From Saturnia japonica (taxonomy: Eukaryota > Arthropoda > Insecta > Lepidoptera > Saturniidae), in the NCBI GenBank assembly GCA_033032175.1, contig CM065312.1, positions 20,868,001 through 20,932,000 of the forward strand: a stretch of DNA of 64,000 nucleotides, in the 5' to 3' direction. This document shows positions 19,466 to 29,738 of the stretch, in pieces. The position numbers and the translations under genes are program-made. Every line of letters starts with the position of its first letter. Positions within the stretch are counted from its first letter, which is position 1. The notes under the pieces are model-generated. The model had not been told where the DNA came from. It did not search any database and worked only from the letters and a program-made list of their open reading frames with translations.

Positions 19466-19550
19466 ATGTCCCAAACCCCACCCAATGCCGCCGAGATGGC
19501 AAAAAATATGCAAGACCTGGTTGCTTTGCAGTTCGATCAAACAACTTGAC
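19466..19550 (+). pseudogene. LINE ORF1 start, truncated
   Basis: ATG at 19466 in the context AAAAC, encoding MSQTPPNAAEMAKNMQDL and about ten further residues before the sequence changes to the interleaved tract and the frame stops. Its position after a GC-rich leader suggests ORF1 (nucleic-acid-binding protein) of the LINE, but too little remains to see a zinc knuckle. Confidence 0.45.
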
Positions 19551-21893
19551 TAAAGAATCACAAGCGATGGACACTCGCACATGAAAAATTACATCGGAAC
19601 TTTATGTTCGTGCGATACCCTACGGCCGAATACGAGTTTTTCGACTGTTGACGAAAACTCCGAGTGTGCGTCGCACCGCTGCGACCACAGCCAATAAGGG
19701 GGCCGCTTTATGCGAGTCGGTGCGCCTCTACCGAATAGCCGGCCGATCTGGCGCCGCGCCAGTAACCGCCTGTCTGTCTCTAAATATTCGTAATGGAGAT
19801 ATGCATTAGGTCGCGCGTCGTCCGCCGCGACCAATCAGAGGGCCGCTATAATGCGAGCGATGAAGCCCTCTGTCGCAACCGTTCAAGCTTGACTGACGCG
19901 GCACCCGTCGGCGCCGCGCCTCCAAAATCTGTTTCGTCGTGGAGAGACTTAGGTAGCGTCCTGCAGCGTGCATCCGTTAAGCGTTTTCCGGATTGGCCGT
20001 AGTTACTGTCCTGGTACATCGACAATTAACCATAAGTTTGTGGTCAAGTCCCGCGTCCGTATAGGCGAGGCCGAAAACAAATTCGCGGTCCCAATAAAGG
20101 TCGGCTACAGAATAGCCCATACGTACCTGTCAAACCGCTCGTTCCACATAATACCGCGGTGAAAACAAACAATTTCATTTATTCGGCTGATCAACGGTCG
20201 AAATTAAGAACTCGCCCGCGTAAGAAAACCGATTCGTAACCGAGACTTTATTATCGCGGCCCCAAATGACGTTTCTCAAAAATTGTCGTAATCGCAGCTA
20301 AATCCCGTCGCGTATATAGTCCAACTGCGCAACCGTCTCGCGCAATAATAATACCGTGAAAATGGTCAGTGGCTGTTTCGTCACTCAAACGTCACAAAAA
20401 TCCGCGCTCCCCGACGCTGTTGGAATAAAATTGGCCCCCCACCTCCTAGTTATCGTCCGGGACAAAGCGCCTGGACGACTCTGGTATCCGGTGAGTATGC
20501 GCATGCTTATCATTCTTTCATGGACCACAATTCTCGAAAGTACCCTTAATGGTATCCGTTACGGTGAGTTCGTCGGCATACTCACCGTAAATTCACTGCT
20601 CCTCCGAGAGAGAGGGCTTACAATTGATTTACTTGATCTCCCATAGTTGAGGATCGCAAAATACTCTGTGGTAATACGTCTGTATTTCTAACGGTAGAAT
20701 TCATCCTTTGCGGAGAGTGTACCTACCCTAAACTCAGTGGATTCTAAGATTATCCTAATCCGAGAGGTACTATAGCTAATGTACAACAAGGAGTAGCGGC
20801 TCTACTAATGGTAGTAGCCATCCTGAAGAACCTTTCCCCCGAGGGAATGTCAATCTTTCAATTGGAAAATGTATGCAGGCTCTCCGCGTCACCGTCGATG
20901 CCCCCATACAAAACAATGCCTTCGCAGTGTCACAACTGCACAGCTCTACGGCACGCCGCGTAACTGCCATCTTCGTCTCGCGGTAAACTATCAAGTGCCG
21001 AGAGGACCACCCACTAGGGAGTTTAACGCGCCGAGCGTGACATCCGATACCCAATCGAGCTGCGTATCTGTTCGAAGGAATCGTATTCCTGCAAGATTAT
21101 CGAGGTATTTTTTAGGCCCAAAGCTCCGCACACTTTGTTTTCATCAGTTTACCAGAGGCAGGCTTGACTCCCGGGCGGCCTCAACGCCTCAGCCCTCCGT
21201 TTATTTGCAAACCCCTGCTGGCGTTAGGGAATCTTCCTGAAATGCAATTCCAGTACAATCGCCATTTGTATCCCGGCCGCCGCGCCCTCGCGCCTCGCGG
21301 TCATGATCTATAACCGTGCGTTCGGCTCCGAACGCATGGGCCGTCGCCCTAAGTCCACAGTACTCGTATGTCGATGGCAATAATTTCCGCGCGCGCGCTG
21401 CCCCAACGGTTGGTGAGCTCAATCGACATCAATCCGATCTTGTTCTCGTTTCGGGTTAACAAATATGTAGCATGCTACCAGGAGGTCAATGATTATCAAT
21501 GACCAACTACGATCATCATCCTCTGCGTTCAAGACCATATGCGACCTTCCCGCCTCGTCGAGACGTTACACGTCTCGACTCTGAAACACGCGATGCCACC
21601 CGGCATAAACTAGCGCCGCGCAAAATTATTCTCGTCTGTACAATAATATACCGCATTCGTCTCTCAAATAGAGCGTGACAGCGCCCATCGGCCGACGTAA
21701 CCACCGTTCCTCTCGCAAGGACGGGCGGTAATTCGCTCCTCGGCACACACTGGCGCATCGACCCGTTCACCGCATCTGTTAGCGGGTGACGACAAGCCTA
21801 GTTGTCCGTTCACTCGGTATTGGCCAAACCGCTTGCAAGGAACAAGGGACCGATTCTCCCACTCTGCGATACAAGTACACATATGTTCGGGTA
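19541..21893. other. Interleaved chimeric tract (probable assembly artefact)
   Basis: Short blocks, typically 8-27 bp, match 15455-17196 in strict order, separated by GC-rich LINE-like words. Anchors: AACAACTTGACT (15456 vs 19541), CTGTCTGTCTCTAAATATT (15609 vs 19768), a 27-bp match (16304-16330 vs 20718-20744), GGTTGGTGAGCTCAATC (16797 vs 21408), GCAAGGAACAAGGGACC (17145 vs 21835), ACACATATGTTCGGGTA (17181 vs 21878). The LINE words near the end match 18150-18360, also in order. Collinearity with both parents at once is what a forced consensus of two unrelated alleles would give. Open frames here are meaningless. Confidence 0.8.
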
Positions 21894-22357
21894 CTTATTT
21901 ACCACATACAACATTACACACGTATGAACATAACACACGTGCACACCACACAGGTACATAGGTTCTGTGAGGGACCTTTTTTTTTCTTTTTTACGCTAGT
22001 TAGTTAGCGCTAGTTAGTTAGCGCTAGTTAGTTAGCGCTAGTTAGTGTAGAAACATTTCTGATTACTGAATACACTTACGCATGGTTCCTTCCTTCCTCC
22101 CAGGAGGAAGGGAACGTGCCTATGGGTATAATTTAGTTAGCTCGAATCGTAGGTGTAGGGATTCAGTTAGTTCGCGACTTATTTGTGTACGCGACGACCG
22201 CCCGAGCCGAGGTCCGGCCACTCTGGCGCCCTCGTGCGAGTCATCCTTATAACTTTCGTGGCTGAGTGCCCTCCGCGCTCGCCCCCAAGTCCGGTGAAGC
22301 TGTATAGCCGCAGCGGCTTTAGGGCCCATAAGGCTAACAGTGTAGTCAGTTCTTAAA

Positions 22358-22369
22358 AGTAACAAATAC
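22358..22369. repeat. Target-site duplication, copy 3 of 3
   Basis: AGTAACAAATAC at the right edge of LINE copy 2, before unique AT-rich sequence. Confidence 0.8.
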
Positions 22370-22549
22370 ACTTTATGTTCAACCTTCTGATTGTATGTTT
22401 CATTTATACAAGCTACCTAATCTTAGAGTGGCACAGTAGACCCTAAAAATATATAAATAATTTCTTCCCTGCAGAGGATTAAAAAAATATTTGCGTCTCG
22501 GGACACTCACCAGAAGTAATAGTTTAAGTTAATCAAAAATCAAAGAGAA

Positions 22550-22650
22550 GACCAAACGAAAGAGAGGATTTGAACCTAGGAATTCGGTCATAGCATTCAC
22601 GCTTACGACCGCTAGCCTACGAGTGTGTTGTTAGGATTGACTTAAACTAT
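22550..22650 (-). repeat. tRNA-derived SINE remnant
   Basis: The minus strand reads GTAGGCTAGCGGTCGTAAGC (A-box-like), followed about 40 bp later by AGGTTCAAATCCTCT (B-box-like). No acceptor-stem pairing is evident, so it is a repeat, not a tRNA gene. Confidence 0.45.
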
Positions 22651-22899
22651 GTTACTATTAATATGTTATTATCAATGGCGCCGTAACGCGTTACGTTACG
22701 AAGCGGTTTACCTTCCCAGAAGAGGTTAACACTTCAAAAAAAAAAAACAACTTTGAGTCAACTTTTGCACATACGATAATATATCGATTATGCATTATTT
22801 TTCACTCGATAATTCTGGATTTTATATTAAAACATCAATATGATAAACATTGATATATTTTTCAATTGACCATCCCTACATTTAAATTTTACATTATGA

Positions 22900-23120
22900 A
22901 CTCAGGATTAGACATAGATAAAACTGCACTACTTCGCATAATTGCGCCAACTCAGTTCACTGCATTGCAATGTGTCGACACACTTAATACCGAATGTATT
23001 GGCGCATAGCCCATTTCAACACAGGGAACCGGCCATGGCATACCGCCGCACCGGTCAACCGACTCATTTATTTCTCTCACTCACTGAGCCAGCTGAGCAA
23101 ACTCTGAGTTAAAGTGCGTT
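22900..23120 (+). repeat. GC-rich MITE-like repeat family MX
   Basis: Contains ATTGCGCCAACTCAGT, TGTATTGGCGCATAGCCC, ACCGGCCATGGC and a GCACCGGT segment, all also found in order at 34893-35222 and reversed at 26705-27305. Non-coding, with many internal GCGC and CCGG palindromes. Confidence 0.6.
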
Positions 23121-26100
23121 CATAGATTAATATTAATATACCTAGGTTTTTTTTGTAGCAATGCCATAATATCTCCTTTAATTTTACATCAAAATTAATG
23201 ATTCAAACATTATTTTTAATGTCAGTGTTCCGCGCTATAGATAATACATAAACAAATGAATAGTTTAATTATCAAACGGAATAAGTCAAGCACCCGTAAT
23301 TTTACAGCATGGATGAAAAACTATTTATTCTAAAATTTTCTATGACCATTATATATTTTTTTAATTTTGACAACTAAAACATACTGTTGTATACAGTTAG
23401 TGTTAATTTTGTTTGTTTCCAATTTTTATAGTAAAATATGTTAATTTAAAGGTTTATTCCATTTGATTACCAATCACAATTTAAAGGAAAAAGATTTAAA
23501 GGAAAGATTAAAGCCAAGTTAGGAAGAAGAAGAAGAAGAAGTCAGTAGGTATAATATTGCTAGGTATGCATCAAGTCTTCTACTTTATTAGTGTCTATGG
23601 CCACAAGGCTTATTGTTTACCTTTGTTTATATCTGTTCTCACAATACACAAACAATGTTTTTCTTTTGGTAGCAATCCTTTTATTGCAAAATCACAATAA
23701 AACCAGCAGAAGATATAACCTCTCAGTACATTAACTTTTATCACTTGAACTTTTTTAGAAGTGGCGTGTTTCGATTATTTACAACAATAGTAGAAAGAGA
23801 GGAAAAGCCAAAGAATGTAAGGATGGATTGTGAAAGGAATTATATGGGTATAAAATTTACGATAAATACTAAAATGATAACTCACAAAGTATAGTGGAAG
23901 AGGAAAACATTTTGTACCGACACATCGTAGGTGGGATAAGGGCAAGAATAAAAAAGACTGATGCCAATAAAAATGGTGGAACGCTTGATGGTACATTAAA
24001 CTTCAGTTAAATGAAAAAAAAATTGTTACCAGTGAAGTTAGGAAAGGAACTAAAACGTTCGTAAATAAAAGAAAAAAGTGAATGCCTACATTATACTGTA
24101 AAACGAACTGTCATATTCTTTCTAAAGTGAATAGAATGGCATCAAAATTGCCATATTGACAAAATTCTAACTAATTCCCATTGGTAATTAACCGATTCAA
24201 ATATTCAAATAGGGGTCTGATATTATACAATTTAAGATTTCTTATAGTAATAACTTATAATCATGTGTAATGCCGCCTGTGTAAACAGACAGCGGGTGCA
24301 AGGTGTGGTGTGGTGTGCGCTTAGCGACTCACTTTGTGCATATCATTTTGCTGCGCAATGTCGGACACATAGTTCAGGACATAATGGAAAATAATTTGTA
24401 CTTGGGGGAAGTGCGAATAATTATGGCAATGTATAATGGGTGCGTTGGCAACGCGGAATTTATTTATTAAAATCTAACATGGGTGAAACCGTGGGGCACA
24501 GTTAGTTACTTATATTTCAATACTAGACCAAGTAATGTAAAGCGATATGTAGGAAACTTACTTATATTTAAACTTTCGTGCAACTGCAGCAAAAACGCAC
24601 AATTATCTCATAATCATATTTAGAAAAGTTGTGCTGATGTGCGTTATTCTCCTATTACATTTGTACTTAATAAGCACTACTTATAATAAAACGGTAATTA
24701 ATCGAAATCTGTAAATTATAGATATTTGAGAAAAAATACTAAGGGTATTTAGAATTATGGACAGAAAATATTCCAACAGTTTTTTCAATTTCATCTGTCT
24801 ATCTCTTAGTTTGTGCGTCAATCACACAAAAACTACTTAACCGAATTTAATGAAATTTGGTATGATTGTAGTTTATACTTTGGAGGAATATATTGAATGC
24901 AATTTTAAACGTATGGTCTGTAAATTGTAATTAAAGTTATATACAATTAAAAAAGGAATATACATACATTCTGTACATGTAATTCTGTAATATATAATGT
25001 TCGTAACCAGGGCCTGACAGTACAAGTTTTTTCCTCTATGTAACTTTCCCATCCACCGCACCACGCCGTGTTGATTAGTTTGAGAGGTTAGGCGTTTTGA
25101 CCGGCTCGCGATATAATTTGTCCATTACGTTGTTTATTATTATCAGTTGATTAAATACGCGCGTTTTTAGGCCATGGGATGAGGATATTCCTCCTATTGC
25201 AGTGACTTGCTTGGCTTGATGAACAAATGCACTGGTTTCATTTACTCGCACGCTGATTTATAATAATTTCGGTAAAACCTCTTCTAATTGTTGATTTTGA
25301 ACTATGTTTGGGCTACAGGATGAGAGATCCCCTTATTGCGGCCATTTGTTTTATTGTGATATTGTATAAACCTGTAATCTCGCCACGAAAAGAATTGGTG
25401 TAAAGAGATGACGACTTGACCGACTGATTATTTGAAATTTCCTTCCTAACTCTTTGACTATTCCTTACCAATGTGTAGCTTCTCTTGTCAGCACCAGTGC
25501 CAAGAGTGGTGAGTGTATTTATTTATAACGTAATAATTTGTATTATAAATTGTTATAAATTTGCCAGCCCACCGAGGGGCCTAATATGTTTATCCCTGAC
25601 CCCTTGGTGCAGGACTGAACATATAGTATTTAGTGAAATAAAGTGTAAAGGTACGAAATTAATCCAAATTATTTTATCTTTACCTAATTAAAAAAGCCAA
25701 TAAATGTAAACAATGTGTATTTTTATTTTCCAGGAGTATTCATATATGGTGTTATACGGCTTGGTCAAAATTATCTAAAAATTGGTTTCATATTTATTTT
25801 CACACGTAAGTATACTTTCTGTATGCACGAGTTCAAATTATTAAAAATACCTCTGTTATTTATTCATGTTGTTCGGACTATTTTGATCTAACTTTCTACG
25901 ATTGTTTGGTGTTTTTGCGCTAACAAGATTTTTATTAAGTTACACTAAACAGACATTCTATAATGCGTCATTGTTATTATTGATTGGGTATTAACTGTTA
26001 ATAAAAATAAAGTAATTAAATGTAAATTAAGCTTTCCGTAACGGATTGCAAAACTTAACAATTTCTTAAGCTTTTGAAAATGTTATTTGAATAATATCAG

Positions 26101-26700
26101 TTAATGTTTAAAATTATTTCACTTGGGTATTCTGAAGGTCAGATGTCAAATGGTGAAGTTTTTTTGTTGTTGTTTATTATACACGAAATGTACCACGCGG
26201 ACGAAGTCGCAGGTACAGTTAGTTAAGAATAAGTGAGTTGATACATCCAGCACAAGCGCAACTGCATTGGCTCACTGCGTGGCTTAGTGTAGTAATATCA
26301 TGCCTAATTTGTTAATTTTCTGTGTCCGGCAAGCATGAGACATAACCAACAAATATCAACACCCAGTCTTCAAGATGCGAGTACCGTAGTATTTTCAAAC
26401 TGTGTCTAGTTTGCATACCCTTCATTGCTAAATTTGTGTAGCTTGAGCAAGAAAGGCGCATACCTGGAAGGCCCGTATGGATGAACTTTAAAGCATTTAT
26501 CGGGTATTTCGGTCCGCACCCGATCGGCATACTGGTTAAGCTTACACCGGGCATTAAAACCTGGATCTGTAATAAAATGACGCGTATATACGTCTCATGT
26601 CTAGTAACGTCAGTGTGTCAAGCTGTCAAGCCTGTCAAGTGTGCTACGTACCTACCTACATTGTTAATTATCTTTGTTACGTACTCTGTGCAAGTGTGTC
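23120..26700. other. Gene-poor AT-rich interval
   Basis: No supported gene. It contains a GAAGAA microsatellite-like stretch (23523-23540), a LINE-type 3' terminus at 24475-24512 and a GAAGTCGCAGGTACAGTTAG-type terminus near 26200-26225. The short frames here match no family I recognise. Confidence 0.5.
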
Positions 26701-26704
26701 AACT

Positions 26705-27305
26705 AGACATAGGTAACTCAATAAAATACCTTGCGCTAACTCAATAACTCAAGCTAAGCGTTACTGCGCCGGCGCATTGAATTAACTTAAATCTGTGCCA
26801 TGGTGCAGCAAAATGATACGTGATTCGCTAGGCAAGTGAAATAGGAGAAATGAATTTGCTGGTTGCCCGGCTAAGCGGTGTGGTCATTGTTGCCAATTTA
26901 GCTCTTTTCGAGTTAAATTCAGCTCTATTTATAATCAGTTAGCTCCAAAAATATGTGTTTAGCTTCATAGCTCTTTTTCATAGAATTTTAGCTCTTTCCA
27001 TACCTTAAAAAATATCATGTTTGTCATATAAGCCATGGATTAAAATGATATTTCTATATAATTTTTATTTAGATCATTTCTAATTAAAATAATTAGCTCT
27101 TTTTTCATAACTTTCTAGCTCTCTTTCTAAATACAGTTTTGGCAACACTAGGTGCTGTGCGGCTCAGTGCCATCTATGGCCTGCACGCTGTGCTGAAGTG
27201 CGCTATGCGCTAACACATTCGAAATTAGTGTGTCAATGCACACGGCGCAGTAAACTGAGTAGGTGTAATTGCGCGGCGTAGCTCAGTGTTACCCATGCCT
27301 AAAGT
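26705..27305 (-). repeat. Family MX copy interrupted by an insertion
   Basis: The outer parts (26705-26885 and 27155-27305) match the reverse complement of 34893-35222, with TGCGCTAACTCAATAACTC at the left and GCGTAGCTCAGTGTTACCCA at the right. The middle (about 26886-27154) is an AT-rich insert with repeated TTAGCTCTTT motifs, opening GTTGCCAATTTAGCTC and closing near TTGGCAACACTA, so its ends are inverted (TTGCCAA/TTGGCAA). Confidence 0.6.
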
Positions 27306-27524
27306 CAACTATCATTTTAATTTGCCGGTTGCCCTACCCAGCAGAGATAAATAACAATTCTACCCATTATCCAGTGTGACCGATTTTAGTACTTTCAGTA
27401 CTAAATTGATATAATTAGGAGTCTGTGAAATATATTCAGTTTCATTTTAGTATAAAACCCAATTTGAGTATTTTTTGGTACAATTTAATACATAACAGTA
27501 AATTTTTGGTCACAAATAGATATT

Positions 27525-27695
27525 TGACTGACTGACTGTGTGTGATGAGCATAAATGTCAGTTGTGAGTCTCTAGGCGTTACTTATTTATATATGTATGT
27601 ATATCAGCTGTTTAGATACCATATTAAAAGCATTGCTTAGTTTGGAATTAAATGGCCGTGTGTGAAATTGTGTCCTCATATTCCTCAAATTCATA
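27525..27695. repeat. Dispersed repeat also present reversed at 52519-52645
   Basis: GTGTGATGAGCATAAATGTC and GTTTGGAATTAAATGGCCGT occur here and, as reverse complements in the same spacing, at 52519-52645, where the tRNA-like head of the SINE is also present. This copy lacks a clear head. Confidence 0.55.
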
Positions 27696-27734
27696 TTCTA
27701 TATTCTACATTACGAAAGCTTTTCATCTCTGTTA

Positions 27735-28060
27735 AATGTTATAGATAAGTTGCCGAACATAGATGATACTAACAAACAAGCTATTGAAGAAGAATATCGT
27801 CAGATGTCAAATGAAGCACGATCAAGAAGTACAAAACCTTTGTATGGTGGTGGTTGTGTAATTTACTTCCATGGTGGTAGTGGTAGTAATACAGAAAATA
27901 TTGTAAAGCAGTTTTAGGCGAACAGCAGTTTCGGGCCATTTTGAGCAATATTGTTGATACCAAAAAGGACCCAAAGTATAAAAATATCACTAATTTTATA
28001 AAGAAGATAATGTGTGTTCCCATTCCCAATGCACAATTTCAAATAATTTTTTCGCTAGTT
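27735..28060 (+). pseudogene. Degenerate hAT-like transposase C-terminal remnant
   Basis: One frame encodes DKLPNIDDTNKQAIEEEYRQ until a stop at about 27917. A second frame continues with DPKYKNITNFIKKIMCVPI, then PNAQFQIIFS. The pattern of a conserved Y-x-N, a helix, then a PxxNA-x2-x-x-IFS segment resembles the hAT dimerisation domain. Frame change and missing upstream domains mark it as dead. Identification rests on a short motif. Confidence 0.4.
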
Positions 28061-28970
28061 ATTATCATTAAGACTAACTAATTAATACACAAATAGGTTT
28101 TTAACTATGAACATTCCTTGCATATTAGGTACAGTCATAGATCTCATGGGCCTAAGAATTGCGCAATGCAGCTTTCAACGCAAAGGCATAGAGATCTATC
28201 GTTTTTAGAGGTAGTTTTCGTTTCGTTACGCTGCGACCAAATGTTGGAATAATATTCCACCGCCGATAAGGAAACTGAGATACATTCACGGGTTTAGATA
28301 ATCATTGAAAAGGTTTCTTTGCGAACATCAAAAGAACCAAGAAGACCAACAGCATGACACCAGTGCTCTTTAAAACAAGTGCAACCTTAATCTTAAGTCA
28401 TTTATATTTCTTAATGTATTGTCTACCTGTAAAATAATTTAAAACTTACTTTAGCGGACCTGAGGAACAGAGAGTAAAGTTCCTCATCCGCCATAGAAAA
28501 TGGAGGATCCTCCGGCCAGACGGGTGCTATGTCTAGGCGGGCAGCTGCCCCGACTGTTGTAGTCGGGTTCTTGTATATATACTCAACGATAGAGTTAATT
28601 TCTATAGCGCGATTGTAGGATAGTAGGATGCGTCTTATGTGGCTCCATAGAAGTCGCTATGTGTCGCTACGTAGTTGCGTCGATGCGTTGATGCATCAGT
28701 TGTGGCGAGAGATGTCGCTACACTTACTTGTCCTGTGTGTACTCCTGGGTCCTCGTTTTGGTTATTTAAGCATCAGCCCTTTTTGTTACGAAAATATTTG
28801 TCTTTTTTTATGTTTCTTTTTTTTTCTTTAAGTTGCTTTTTTTTTGTTTTTGTGTATTTATTGAAGTTTTTATAATAATACATACTTCTGTTTTATACGT
28901 ATAAGTCTCACGTTTTTACTTTTTTATTTTTTACTTTTACGACTATTTAAGTTAGTATGTACGTCATGTG
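28060..28970. other. Non-coding interval upstream of SOD1
   Basis: A moderately GC-rich patch at 28476-28600 may be a repeat edge; the rest is AT-rich with T runs at 28805-28860. No gene supported. Confidence 0.4.
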
Positions 28971-28974
28971 ACGC

Positions 28975-29162
28975 CATCAAACGGCTCCAACGGAAGACCA
29001 GCGCTGGTTGTTAAAACCAGCATTATGCTGAGCTGGGGCCGTTTTGTCGCAACTGGCGTTTGATGCTCGATATGTAATAGGTTGTTGTAAATATTCTTTT
29101 AAACTTTCTACGGGATCAAATGTCTTTGTAACAAATATTTTTCTTTCTTTCTTTCTTTCTTT
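28975..29162 (+). repeat. Retroposon 3' end with (TTTC)n tail
   Basis: GC-rich body including CCAGCATTATGCTGAG, ending in a TTTCTTTC microsatellite at about 29146-29161. A related end (CAGCATTATGCTGAG then TTTCTTTCTTTC) lies at 63195-63340, which supports a retroposed family. Confidence 0.45.
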
Positions 29163-29738
29163 ACACCTGGCAAGCTTTGACTGAAGGTTGTACTTCTTTT
29201 GTCACCTCACCAGATATGATTAATACGGTAAAAAAATTGTAATAATAATTATAGCATCGATTTAGAATAAACAGTTTAAACATTACAATTTTTTTTATAA
29301 CACCAAAAAATAAGTATAACACATAACACTGACACAACACCTCGACTGCTGAAGTGACGAAACAAGTCTTATTAGAGCATATTATAGCACACTAAAGTTA
29401 GTTTCGAAAAATAATTTAAAATAATGACCCTAACATGTTAGTTGATTTTTAGTACAACTATATTTTTCAATTTTAGTATATTTTAGTATCGGCAGTTGCT
29501 GGCAGTGGCCAGACATTTTGTTAGTACATTACATAATTTTGAAACGGTCACACTGACAGTAGTACCCTACGTTTACGCATTTAATCTGTGTAACGCAGGC
29601 TGTAGCGAACTAAAAATTCCTCTGGATAATTGGTCTATGCTAAAAATTTATTGTACATTGAATTAAATCATAGTTCAGAAGCATCCAATTTATTGTAATA
29701 GTTGAAGAATTTCTAAATAGTAATTAATTGTTTAAGGT

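Larger units (their letters stand above)
18858..22357 (+). mobile_element. Jockey-like LINE copy 2: 5' UTR, ORF1 start, corrupted body, 3' UTR
   Basis: Starts with a GC-rich 5' region (18858-19465) absent from copy 1, then an ORF1-like start at 19466 (MSQTPPNAAEM), then about 2.35 kb in which the LINE body is interleaved with unrelated flank sequence, then a clean 3' UTR (about 21893-22357) nearly identical to 18356-18823. It ends TTCTTAAAAG with almost no poly(A) and is followed by the third target-site copy. The middle is too short and too scrambled to encode ORF1 plus ORF2. Confidence 0.7.

Noticed and set aside
20356..20646. 96-residue frame
   Set aside because: It lies inside the interleaved tract, where reading frames have no biological meaning.
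20620..20650. Apparent second copy of the first exon and start codon of the zinc-binding gene
   Set aside because: It is part of the interleaved tract and is not followed by intact exons; it does not represent a gene duplication.
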